DNA of 6,454 nt. Origin: Chloroflexota bacterium (GTDB lineage: Bacteria; Chloroflexota; Anaerolineae; Anaerolineales; Anaerolineaceae). Made by a program: the position numbers and the translations under genes. Below are positions 1 through 6,454 of the stretch, in pieces. Numbering within the stretch: position 1 is the first letter of the stretch; every line of letters begins with the position of its first letter. The notes under the pieces are model-generated. The model was given only the letters and a program-made list of their open reading frames with translations, made no database searches and was not told the DNA's origin. Location of the stretch: positions 1 through 6,454 of the forward strand of contig JAJUJY010000214.1 in NCBI GenBank assembly GCA_029265085.1, given 5' to 3'.

Positions 1-472
1 AAGATTGAAGGGCAGCTTCTAGGGATTGGTGCTTTCTTAACCCATCGGGTAAATAAACAGGTGCAGAAGGCGGAAAGGCTTTTCGACCCAGGTAAATCAT
101 CCAGCGGGGATTTGCTAAGGCAAGGTGTAATGTTTGCAGGATTTGGTATTCACCTTCCAGTCCTACCAAAAATGCTGCGCCGGATAGAAAGTATCGCCTG
201 GAGATTAAACTCGATAATGATTTCCCTTCCCAGGTAATTTCATGAATCGTTTGATAGTCACTTTCCAGTTTTCCTTCACGATCAACGCGCACACCCATGC
301 GTAAGGTGTTTAGATCATCCAGCGGTTGGCTTCTTGGGCGGCCTAATGCCGCACACAACAAACCAATGACACCGCTTTTGGATGGTTCTAAACCGGTGTC
401 GCGGTTTTCCCCTGCACTCTGAACGCCCCAGGCTTGTTGCGGCCCAATCAGGCGAATGAGCAAGGTATCCAT
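1..472 (-). CDS. cas5e: Cas5e (CasD), type I-E Cascade, 3'-truncated by the window edge
   Basis: Cas5e caps the 5' handle of the crRNA and anchors Cas8e at the foot of Cascade. In type I-E it is not the processing nuclease, which is Cas6e. The first 157 residues are present with no stop; a full protein would be about 220-250, so the C-terminal third lies outside the window. Family features are the N-terminal beta strand MDTLLIRLIGPQQAWG (1-16), KSGVIGLLCAALGRPR (32-47), SRRYFLSGAAFLVGLEG (91-107) and IYLGRKAFPPSAPVYLPDGL (126-145). The last is the strongly conserved 'LGR..F.Ps.P' block. The ATG at 470-472 lies 7 bases after the cas7e stop, preceded by TGAGGA. One mild oddity is DYQT at 72-75, where I-E homologues often have Asp-Tyr/Phe-His-Thr. 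Truncation is from the window cut and is not a gene defect. Confidence 0.94.
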   Translation of the reverse strand, partial: MDTLLIRLIGPQQAWGVQSAGENRDTGLEPSKSGVIGLLCAALGRPRSQPLDDLNTLRMGVRVDREGKLESDYQTIHEITWEGKSLSSLISRRYFLSGAAFLVGLEGEYQILQTLHLALANPRWMIYLGRKAFPPSAPVYLPDGLRKHQSLEAALQS

Positions 473-477
473 AATTT

Positions 478-481
478 CCTC
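478..481 (-). promoter_or_regulatory. Ribosome binding site of cas5e overlapping the cas7e stop codon
   Basis: The minus strand reads TGAGGAAATT before the ATG. GAGG shares two bases with the TGA stop of cas7e and lies 5 bases before the start. A ribosome ending cas7e therefore sits on the cas5e initiation site, which supports coupled translation and decides the cas5e start. Confidence 0.7.
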
Positions 482-1568
482 ACGATGCCTGTACAGCAGA
501 TTTGATCTCGTTTACCCAGCTATCCATGGTTTTGCAGGCATTGGGTTTTAATACATCCAACTCGACGCATGGATCAATTGCCAAGGCAAAAGGTTTTACT
601 CCTTGATTTCCAAACACCTGGGTGATGGATTGCCAATAGGCTTCCATTTTTTCAACGGATGCAGCCACATAACCACCTTCACGTTTTGCGGTGACGGGAG
701 TTTCAAAGGCATTTGCTAAAGAAAATGCCTGCCCGTTTTCGCGGACAACAGCCAACAGCATGCTCGGCATACTTTGGGCTGCAAAAGAATTTTGCTTTCC
801 TGTTGGGACAGCGGCAACAGATGCCCGTAAGAAACCTTCCAGGGTACGAGCAGCCAGGTCTGCATTTCCATCCAGGTTTTCAACCAGCTTATTCCAATCT
901 ACACAGGAGTAACGATAAAAGCAGGCGCTATTGAAAGCGGTCACACCCATCATACCAGCGCCGGTTTCATCCTCTTGGTTGAGTTCATCCACCGCAGTAT
1001 AGAAGTCCATTTCCATGCTGACGCGATGAGTTGAAATCGCATGGGCAACCTGGCAAGCCGCTTCCAGATTCAACCGCGGATCATTGGCAAGCATGCGGCC
1101 AAACAGGGCGATATCTGGGGCGGAAGTATGCCCGGTAGAAATCTTGACCATTTCTTTCGCAACATCCCCTGCAGAACGGCCAGATAACAAGCCTTCCACC
1201 AGGTGGTTTATTTCTTCGGGACTGTAGTAAATCAGAACTGCTGTGTAAGGCACTCCGTTTTTCTTTTCCATTTTGCCAGCAAAAGCAAATGCAAAATCAT
1301 TTGCCATTACCTGAGCTTCTTCCAGACTCTTGCCATTCTTTTGCAATTCTTCAATGAATTTCCGGGTAATCCAACGGGTTCGCATACCATTATCAACCTG
1401 GGTGCTTTGGCGAAATGAAGGCGACCAACGGATGGCCCGTTTTAAACATTGGCTGGATATTCGTGCCCGGCGGACACCGCCAAATTCACAGTCTTTGGGG
1501 GTGTTGGTATCATCACGGTTTAAGTTGGACGGCGCAAAATTTTGCAGGATATGCAATTCGATTAACAT
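480..1568 (-). CDS. cas7e: Cas7e (CasC/Cse4), backbone subunit of type I-E Cascade
   Basis: Cas7e is the RRM-fold backbone protein. Six copies polymerise along the crRNA spacer, each with a thumb that kinks the guide at every sixth base. At 362 residues it is almost the same length as E. coli CasC (363). Diagnostic segments are the N-terminal IELHILQNFAPSNLNRDD (3-20) with FGGVRRARISSQCLKRAIR shortly after (29-47), and GAGMMGVTAFNSACFYRY (203-220). Others are FLRASVAAVPTGKQNSFAAQ (246-265) and SLANAFETPV (283-292). These are among the most conserved stretches in the family. Unlike most homologues, which have Glu before the Phe-Asn-Ser of the second block, this protein has Ala211; I recall that residue from memory and have not checked it. 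The start follows AAAGGAG by 8 bases, the best-spaced ribosome binding site in the window, which fits the need for the highest copy number. The stop codon TGA forms part of the cas5e ribosome binding site. Confidence 0.97.
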   Translation of the reverse strand: MLIELHILQNFAPSNLNRDDTNTPKDCEFGGVRRARISSQCLKRAIRWSPSFRQSTQVDNGMRTRWITRKFIEELQKNGKSLEEAQVMANDFAFAFAGKMEKKNGVPYTAVLIYYSPEEINHLVEGLLSGRSAGDVAKEMVKISTGHTSAPDIALFGRMLANDPRLNLEAACQVAHAISTHRVSMEMDFYTAVDELNQEDETGAGMMGVTAFNSACFYRYSCVDWNKLVENLDGNADLAARTLEGFLRASVAAVPTGKQNSFAAQSMPSMLLAVVRENGQAFSLANAFETPVTAKREGGYVAASVEKMEAYWQSITQVFGNQGVKPFALAIDPCVELDVLKPNACKTMDSWVNEIKSAVQAS

Positions 1569-1576
1569 CTTGAAAT

Positions 1577-1583
1577 CTCCTTT
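1577..1583 (-). promoter_or_regulatory. Ribosome binding site of cas7e
   Basis: The minus strand reads AAAGGAG, then 8 bases, then the ATG. Both the match and the spacing are close to ideal. It lies in the 35-base gap between cse2 and cas7e, the longest gap in the operon. I see no convincing hairpin or promoter elements in that gap. Confidence 0.75.
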
Positions 1584-1603
1584 GGAATTGATGAAAGAAT
1601 AGG

Positions 1604-2134
1604 TTAGTTGGTTTTGGCTTCCGTTTGATTCTGGGCCACTACTTCAATCCGGCTCCAGAACCCTAAAGCCCAATGACGTTGAACTGATTTTTCGCGATTT
1701 GACCAATATAGAAGGTCGGACAACAATTGTTTGTAGTTAATGGGCTGTTCTTTGGATTTTAAGTAGCTTACTGTCTGGCGCAATAAACCGCTTAAATCGT
1801 CAACGTGGCAATTGAGTAATGCCACAAAACGGCGCTCTATGGCTTCTCGATCATTTTGATTGCGAATGCAAGCTGCCATATGGTTGCCTATATTGCCTTC
1901 GCTTGTGTTCGATGGGTGAAGGGCGAATAAGGAAGCAATCAAATAATAAGCGCGTTCAAGTTCCCGTGAGGGATGATTGGGAAGGTACGGCACGATATAA
2001 GGGAACATTTCTGGTGCCTCACCAGGCATTAGCCCTAATCCGCGGCGCAGCGCTGCCAGGGCACCGCGATTTTTGCCATTTGCTAAATCTACTAAGTGAT
2101 CTACAAATCGATCTTGTGCAGTTGGTTCTGTCAT
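1604..2134 (-). CDS. cse2: Cse2 (CasB/Cas11e), small subunit of type I-E Cascade
   Basis: Cse2 is the small, all-helical Cascade subunit. Two copies form a dimer along the inner face (the belly) of the complex and stabilise the crRNA-DNA hybrid and the displaced strand. The 176 residues are within the normal family range. Recognisable family features are the N-terminal FVDHLVDLANGKNRGALAALRR segment (about 10-31), which carries basic residues suited to nucleic-acid contact. Also visible are ERAYYLIASLFALHP (about 60-74), ERRFVALLNCHVDDL (about 100-114) and LSDLLYWSNREKSVQRHW (about 139-156); the last resembles the usual C-terminal 'dLl.W......v...Wa..f' pattern. The ATG sits 13 bases after the cas8e stop behind AAAGGAGC at a good distance. 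The protein has no enzymatic motif, as expected. Cse2 occurs only in type I-E, so it fixes the subtype. Confidence 0.95.
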   Translation of the reverse strand: MTEPTAQDRFVDHLVDLANGKNRGALAALRRGLGLMPGEAPEMFPYIVPYLPNHPSRELERAYYLIASLFALHPSNTSEGNIGNHMAACIRNQNDREAIERRFVALLNCHVDDLSGLLRQTVSYLKSKEQPINYKQLLSDLLYWSNREKSVQRHWALGFWSRIEVVAQNQTEAKTN

Positions 2135-2138
2135 TTGT

Positions 2139-2146
2139 GCTCCTTT
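2139..2146 (-). promoter_or_regulatory. Ribosome binding site of cse2
   Basis: The minus strand reads AAAGGAGC followed by ACAA and the ATG, with 5 bases between GGAG and the start. It fills nearly all of the 13-base gap after the cas8e stop, which leaves no room for a promoter or terminator there. Confidence 0.75.
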
Positions 2147-2147
2147 C

Positions 2148-3701
2148 TTATGAGATCAATTCAGGTGATTTTTGAGCTTCGAAAGATAGCCCAAGTGCTT
2201 TTAATCCACCGCCTAATTCGCGCCGTGCTTGTACAGCTGCTTTTAGTGCGGATGTGTTATCACCGGCAAACCGGATACTGCTATCCAAAGTGCTCCAGGC
2301 AGTCCGAATTAGCGTTTCTCTCCAGGTCTTTGTGGCTTCGCTGTTCCCATTGGCAAGTTCTTGGATCAAGGTGAAGAATGGCAATTCCAGTTTTGGCCAA
2401 TAGGCTTGTTCCCATTTCCAATGCATCATTAAGCCCTTAACATCTTCTTTGAGTGGTTCACGGCCTTCTGATAGGTCAGCTTGTTGGGAGAGAATCAGTT
2501 TTGCCAGAGTATTGGTAGCAAAATAAATTTTGGATTGGACACTTTCAGCCAAAGCAATTTCTTGTTTTATGACGGCTACAAGGTCTTGATCGCTCAAGAA
2601 TTGAATTGGTAAGGGCATCCTTTCTAAACGATGGAGCACTATTTTTGATTGGTTCTCCACTACCAACCCAACGGACATGAGCCGTAAAGTTAAGCTAGTA
2701 GGAAGATCGTTTTCATAAACCAGGTCGGAAATCCAACGTAATGCCAGGGGAACATGTACCTTTTGAGATTTGATATCCAAGAAGGTGGAGCTATCACGCC
2801 ATAATGCTTTTGATTCAGTCAAGTACATCATCTTGCGCCCTCTGTGATCGTCATCCACATAGACTTTCATTGGATCGCGGATTTCACCTTTTAATTTCAG
2901 TCCAGGCGCTTCTACCACTTGTTCGACCCAAATCTGCCCATCTTTTTCAATGGGAATAAGATAGGCGCGCCGATTTTGCCAGGTTAAATAATCCAGGTAT
3001 CCTAATGGATACTCGCGATTGTTCAAAAAAGGATCATCCATTTCCCAGGCTGGTGCATCCGCTTCGGTTTTGCAAAGGTTGGGGTGCGGGTGATCGGGCG
3101 CATATTGCAGCAGGTTCAGCATTAAGGTGTGGAATAAAGTGTCGCCTTCCAGGAAAAACACTTTCCCGGCAAGCCAGGGGCCTCCATTGAAAAACAAACC
3201 TTTTTGAGGGTGACATATCCCTGGTGTGGCGAATGCGTGTGTATTGACAATTAACCTTGCCGCCTGCGCAGGTGTAAAGCTCTCTTCTCCAGTCACTACA
3301 GAATGATAGTAGTGGGGGACTGATAACAAACCTGGCCGCATTTTGATCGCGGGTTTTGGTTCTACCAAATCATGGCGAATTTGATAAAACGGCCGGATTG
3401 GGTCAAATAAATCAAAACGATTTTCCCACTTGTGGAAGTATGCCTCAATTGCAGTTGCATCAAATTTGCCTGCCTGCCAGGTTCGATGCCATGACTCCTG
3501 GGTTTGGGTATCAACCACACGATGTAGTATGGCTAACAGCAGCCGTAGGATAGCTGCCTTTTCCTGGGGAGAGTCCCCCTCTACGGTTTGGAGTTCATGG
3601 GCTTTGACAAGTGTGTCAAAGAGACTTAATTCAATAGTTTCTCCACTACCAAGCGTACATGGTATCCATGGATTGGAGACTAAATTAAATGTGGCCTTCA
3701 T
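2148..3701 (-). CDS. cas8e: Cas8e (Cse1/CasA), large subunit of type I-E Cascade
   Basis: This is the large Cascade subunit, present once per complex. It reads the PAM, helps open the target duplex and docks Cas3. At 517 residues it is close to the E. coli protein (about 500). Family signatures are the N-terminal FNLVSNPWIP (5-14), NRFDLFDPIRPFYQ (94-107), GLFFNGGPWLAGKVFF (168-183) and GYLDYLTWQNRR (234-245). The segment from about 365 onward is rich in predicted helix and fits the C-terminal four-helix bundle, with a conserved-looking FAGDNTSALKAA at 478-489. The DPMK sequence at 276-279 lies near where the PAM-contacting lysine is found in E. coli Cse1, but this alignment is a guess. Only three cysteines are present (15, 163, 210), so there is no zinc-finger motif. 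The start overlaps the cas3 stop as ATGA and is preceded by AAGGAGG. The identification is firm, whereas assignments of individual residues are not. Confidence 0.95.
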   Translation of the reverse strand: MKATFNLVSNPWIPCTLGSGETIELSLFDTLVKAHELQTVEGDSPQEKAAILRLLLAILHRVVDTQTQESWHRTWQAGKFDATAIEAYFHKWENRFDLFDPIRPFYQIRHDLVEPKPAIKMRPGLLSVPHYYHSVVTGEESFTPAQAARLIVNTHAFATPGICHPQKGLFFNGGPWLAGKVFFLEGDTLFHTLMLNLLQYAPDHPHPNLCKTEADAPAWEMDDPFLNNREYPLGYLDYLTWQNRRAYLIPIEKDGQIWVEQVVEAPGLKLKGEIRDPMKVYVDDDHRGRKMMYLTESKALWRDSSTFLDIKSQKVHVPLALRWISDLVYENDLPTSLTLRLMSVGLVVENQSKIVLHRLERMPLPIQFLSDQDLVAVIKQEIALAESVQSKIYFATNTLAKLILSQQADLSEGREPLKEDVKGLMMHWKWEQAYWPKLELPFFTLIQELANGNSEATKTWRETLIRTAWSTLDSSIRFAGDNTSALKAAVQARRELGGGLKALGLSFEAQKSPELIS

Positions 3702-6373
3702 TGCACCTCCTTTTCAACTGATAGGCCAGTTTTATGATCTAGAATTAAGCGGAAGTTCGCTCCTTCTGGCTGAAATATTCCATTTGAAAATTCAACCAGG
3801 TAATGAAAACGCAATGCGGATTTATCTTTCCATGCCGTTGGGGGCTGTTTGGATTGGAAATATTTGACGACATCAAAATTTTGTACGTTCAACGATGCCC
3901 GTAATAGGGATTGAATTGTGTGATGATTAATTACTTTATCCAGGCAAATTGGTTCCCCATCACCGGCCGGGTGTGTATTTAAAGTCCCATCAGGTAAACG
4001 ATGCAGACATACCAATTGAACACCAGGGGAGCCTAACCGGGTTAATGCCTGTAACGAGGTATGGATTGTTGGATTTTCATCCTCCAGGTTATCGTTTTCC
4101 ATTTGGATAACCCCAGGATCTGAGGGTGGGAGAATCACGCGGTTCTTAGCTGCTCGTTGGGCAATCATTTCATTGTCAGCCATTTTTTCTTTCGCATTTT
4201 GGAGAATAATTTGGTATTTATTCAACCCCGGAATTTCTTTCTCTCCATAAACTGATTCGATCAGGTCAGGGGTTTTTTCCGGAAGTTCCAAACATGGCTG
4301 CTCTTGTAACAAAGCCAAGGTCCGAATTAATAGATACGGTTCATATACAAACCGGCTGCTGCCAAAATTTGGTGCATCTTGATCTTCCATGGAAGGATTG
4401 CATAAGAACAAAATTGGCGAAGTTAAGTTGGTAGGCCGGTCGGTTCTATTGTGCCGTTGTAAGCGGCCGCAACGTTGGATCAATAAATCGATTGGAGCCA
4501 AATCAGACACCATCAGGTCAAAGTCCAGATCTAATGATTGTTCGATTACTTGAGTTGCAACCAGGATAGAGCAATATGGCCGTTTAGGGTTGGGTTGTTT
4601 TCCAAAGCGATTTAATACCTCATTTTCTATTTCTAAGCGGCGCTGATAAGGAAAACGAGCATGAAATAATAAACAATCTTCTTCTGGGCAGATTTTGGCT
4701 GAAAGGATAGTTTGATAAACCTCTTGTGCCCGGCGAACAGTATTGCAGATAACCGCCGCACATCCGCCATTTGTTAAATTCTCTCTTAAAAGATTAGAAA
4801 TATCCTCTGGGCTGGGATCACTCCAATGGATTTTTATTGGCGGTTTGACGTTGCTGGGTAACTTTTGGAATATAACCTTCTGATTTTCAACGATTGTGAA
4901 GCATGGATAGCCTATATTGATCGTGTCATATTGTTCTCCAGAATAGGCTTTTACCAATTGTGCCCGGGTATGAACCGGCAAGGTTGCTGAGAGTAATATT
5001 ACTGATACCCCTGCGGCATGTAACCATTCAAGCAAACGAGAAAACAATGATGACATATAAACGTCATAAGCGTGGACCTCATCAAAAATAATGATTTTCC
5101 CCCCCAAGCCAAAAAGACGAACAAAAAAATGCCGCGTTTTTAAAATACTTAATAAAGCCTGATCAACGGTGCCAATACCAAAGGAAGCTAATAATGTGCG
5201 TTTACGGGGTAAGAACCAACCCATGGCTGCAATACCTGAATCAATTTCTTCTCCAACAGATTGAAGAACCATGCTTTGAAAATCATCGCTTAATAAGGCG
5301 GAGCCGTGGACAAGCTGCAAATTAATCAAGGAATGTGGATAACGTTTGCTTAGATAATTGATCTTTGCCCGATTGAACATTTGATTGCTGGTTGCGGTGG
5401 TTGGCATGGCGATATAAATCCCACGGCCTTTGGATTGTTGAAGCCAGTTATCCGCAACGCTAAAAGCAATCTCGGTTTTTCCACATCCTGTTGGGGCTTC
5501 GATAATGAGCATTGCAGGTTGTTGGACGGCACTTGCTTTGATAATTACTTCTTTTTGTAAATCTGTGGGGCTAAAATTAAAAACGTTTTGGAAATCAAAA
5601 GGTGTGTTGTCTGATTTCCAACCACAAAAACCTAATTGATGAACGGCTTTTCGAGCTTGTTCGGCAGATTGTTGGTTGTAAGACTCAATGGGTATGTTGG
5701 GATCGGAATATGGGAACATGTTTTCCATCGAGGCGATCCAATCAGCCGTTGAGACAAATCCGGAAAATAATGCAATAAAAGCATTGCGTTCAATGTCATT
5801 TTCGGGCAAGTGGCATAAACAATTAGGTGCTATCAAATCTCGTAAAGTTTGAAATATCCAAGTTCTGGCCGTATCCCAGGCAGCAGAATAACGTCCTCCA
5901 AGATTCCCGTTTTTTCCGGGGTCTGTTAATTGGGTCGAGGTTGGCCAGGCACCATGATGACCTGCTAAGGCCCTGCCAATCAGTTTTGATTCTTTTGGCG
6001 CAAGGCCAGTACCCGGTAATAATGTTTCTAGCCCCCAAGCTGTTACTGTGCCATGCGGCATAGGCGATAAATTTTCTGGAAAACCAAGCCCAACGGATTC
6101 TAATTCGGGTTGGATATTTGGATATTTAATTTGAAATGCAGGACTAGCCTTTCCAAGATCATGGAGTGAAACCCAAAAAGATATTATTTTTGCAGTATTT
6201 TCAGGATCGCAATTTAACCAATGGGAGAATTGACTTTGTAAGCCTGGGGAAAATGCGTCCTGCCACAAAGCCATAGCAACGTTCGCAGAATCTAACATGT
6301 GGAACAATAAGGGATGAATCTGTTGTGTGGTTTTATCCACTTTTGCCCATAATTTCATAGCTGAAAAAGTCAT
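3698..6373 (-). CDS. cas3: Cas3, type I-E CRISPR helicase-nuclease
   Basis: Cas3 is recruited by target-bound Cascade, nicks the displaced strand, then unwinds and degrades DNA 3' to 5'. The 891 residues match the usual I-E length of about 890. The N-terminal HD nuclease shows His25 (HMLD), His71-Asp72 (SLHDLGKA), His107 (PHG), His139-His140 (AGHHGAWP) and Asp210 (STADWIAS), which together form the two-metal site. The SF2 helicase follows: Walker A APTGCGKT at 293-300, motif Ia MPTTATSNQMF near 323-333, DEVH box at 431-434, SAT at 462-464, ATQVIEQSLD at 606-615, and motif VI QRCGRLQRH at 633-641. The last 170 or so residues form the C-terminal domain, including ALTRLGSPGVQLV near 776-788, a pattern typical of I-E Cas3. 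I chose the first ATG because it overlaps the upstream stop as ATGA; Met6 is a possible alternative. The gene ends in an ATGA overlap with cas8e. No motif is missing. Confidence 0.97.
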   Translation of the reverse strand: MTFSAMKLWAKVDKTTQQIHPLLFHMLDSANVAMALWQDAFSPGLQSQFSHWLNCDPENTAKIISFWVSLHDLGKASPAFQIKYPNIQPELESVGLGFPENLSPMPHGTVTAWGLETLLPGTGLAPKESKLIGRALAGHHGAWPTSTQLTDPGKNGNLGGRYSAAWDTARTWIFQTLRDLIAPNCLCHLPENDIERNAFIALFSGFVSTADWIASMENMFPYSDPNIPIESYNQQSAEQARKAVHQLGFCGWKSDNTPFDFQNVFNFSPTDLQKEVIIKASAVQQPAMLIIEAPTGCGKTEIAFSVADNWLQQSKGRGIYIAMPTTATSNQMFNRAKINYLSKRYPHSLINLQLVHGSALLSDDFQSMVLQSVGEEIDSGIAAMGWFLPRKRTLLASFGIGTVDQALLSILKTRHFFVRLFGLGGKIIIFDEVHAYDVYMSSLFSRLLEWLHAAGVSVILLSATLPVHTRAQLVKAYSGEQYDTINIGYPCFTIVENQKVIFQKLPSNVKPPIKIHWSDPSPEDISNLLRENLTNGGCAAVICNTVRRAQEVYQTILSAKICPEEDCLLFHARFPYQRRLEIENEVLNRFGKQPNPKRPYCSILVATQVIEQSLDLDFDLMVSDLAPIDLLIQRCGRLQRHNRTDRPTNLTSPILFLCNPSMEDQDAPNFGSSRFVYEPYLLIRTLALLQEQPCLELPEKTPDLIESVYGEKEIPGLNKYQIILQNAKEKMADNEMIAQRAAKNRVILPPSDPGVIQMENDNLEDENPTIHTSLQALTRLGSPGVQLVCLHRLPDGTLNTHPAGDGEPICLDKVINHHTIQSLLRASLNVQNFDVVKYFQSKQPPTAWKDKSALRFHYLVEFSNGIFQPEGANFRLILDHKTGLSVEKEVQ
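3704..3712 (-). promoter_or_regulatory. Strong ribosome binding site of cas8e inside the 3' end of cas3
   Basis: The minus strand reads AAGGAGGTG and then CA before the ATG. This is a near-perfect Shine-Dalgarno match with a slightly short gap (4 bases after GGAGG). It lies within the last codons of cas3, so it supports the ATG that overlaps the cas3 stop as the true start and makes re-initiation at the overlap likely. Confidence 0.8.
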
Positions 6374-6454
6374 TGAATTCCACCCTCATATGTCGAAAAC
6401 ATTTGTTTGATTTCTTCCCTTATCTTATTTCGCAAATCTATGGGGGCTAAAACT
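6370..6454 (-). CDS. C-terminal end of a probable WYL-domain transcriptional regulator (partial)
   Basis: An open frame enters from the right edge and gives 27 codons before a TGA at 6370-6372. Its peptide begins VLAPIDLRNKIREEI and continues through a Lys-Gln-Met stretch to a Tyr-Glu pair near the end. The pattern 'Val-Leu-x-Pro-x-x-Leu-Arg-x-x-Ile-x-x-Glu-Ile' followed by a helix and a final Tyr resembles the extreme C-terminus of many HTH-WYL proteins, the so-called WCX extension. In that family an N-terminal winged helix binds DNA, and the WYL domain is thought to sense a nucleic-acid or nucleotide ligand. The stop overlaps the cas3 start as ATGA, so the gene belongs to the same transcription unit, and regulation of the cas operon is a reasonable inference. 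Only the tail is visible: the HTH and WYL domains lie outside the window. Any other protein ending in an amphipathic helix is possible. Confidence 0.55.
   Translation of the reverse strand, partial: VLAPIDLRNKIREEIKQMFSTYEGGIQ
6381..6387 (-). promoter_or_regulatory. Weak ribosome binding site of cas3
   Basis: On the minus strand CACATATG-like sequence is followed by GAGGGTG, then GAATTCA and the ATG of cas3. The GAGG core lies about 10 bases before the ATG, rather far, and the match is poorer than at the other four starts. The site lies inside the coding sequence of the upstream gene. Together with the ATGA overlap this suggests that cas3 translation depends partly on ribosomes finishing the upstream gene. 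Confidence 0.45.

Noticed and set aside
1569..1603. The 35-base cse2-cas7e gap as a possible attenuator, processing site or internal promoter
   Set aside because: The best pairing I find is a CTTT/AAAG stem of only four bases, with no following T-run and no recognisable -35/-10 pair. The gap is explained by a ribosome binding site with its spacer.
1819..2175. A 118-codon plus-strand frame antisense to cse2, as a possible anti-Cascade or regulatory peptide
   Set aside because: It is covered by cse2 and the end of cas8e, has an irregular Cys/Leu-rich composition typical of a shadow frame, and no start signal stands out.
3430..3867. A 145-codon open frame on the plus strand across the cas8e/cas3 junction
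   Set aside because: It lies wholly antisense to two well-identified cas genes, its protein resembles no family I know and is rich in Ser and Trp as expected from reversed coding sequence, and I see no convincing ribosome binding site.
3698..6373. A degenerate or inactive Cas3, or a fusion with another domain
   Set aside because: All HD and SF2 helicase motifs searched for are intact and the length is normal for I-E, so there is no sign of decay, insertion or fusion.
1..6454. A CRISPR array, leader or other direct repeats inside the window
   Set aside because: No regularly spaced repeat of 20 or more bases is visible on either strand, and the window is almost entirely coding.

Overview
The window holds most of a type I-E (Escherichia-type, Cascade) CRISPR-Cas operon, all on the minus strand, so it reads from right to left. 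In transcription order it contains the last 27 codons of an upstream gene that resembles the C-terminal tail of a WYL-domain regulator (6370-6454), cas3 (3698-6373), cas8e/cse1/casA (2148-3701), cse2/casB (1604-2134), cas7e/casC (480-1568) and the first 157 codons of cas5e/casD (1-472, cut by the left edge). Family assignments rest on motifs read by eye, not on a database search. They are secure for cas3, cas7e, cse2, cas8e and cas5e, and tentative for the WYL tail.

The genes are packed very tightly. The upstream gene and cas3 share an ATGA overlap, and so do cas3 and cas8e. The remaining gaps are 13, 35 and 7 bases. Each junction has a Shine-Dalgarno-like sequence, strong everywhere except before cas3. 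No promoter, rho-independent terminator, CRISPR repeat, tRNA, rRNA or insertion sequence is visible. No stretch of more than about 35 bases lacks a gene. The layout suggests one polycistronic mRNA whose promoter lies beyond the right edge, upstream of the partial regulator. The usual remaining genes (cas6e, cas1, cas2) and the CRISPR array would be expected beyond the left edge.

The products work as a DNA-targeting interference system. Cas8e, Cse2, Cas7e, Cas5e and an unseen Cas6e assemble on a crRNA to form Cascade. Cas8e recognises the PAM and recruits Cas3, whose HD nuclease and SF2 helicase then degrade the target. Every catalytic motif of Cas3 that I could look for is present, so interference looks functional as far as this window shows.

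The organism is a bacterium with moderate base composition (mid-40s % G+C by eye) and AAAGGAG-type ribosome binding sites. An environmental lineage such as Chloroflexota (Anaerolineae) would fit, but this is a weak guess. I do not see a novel system. The points most worth following up are the probable WYL regulator translationally coupled to cas3, and the placement of cas3 at the head of the Cascade transcription unit.
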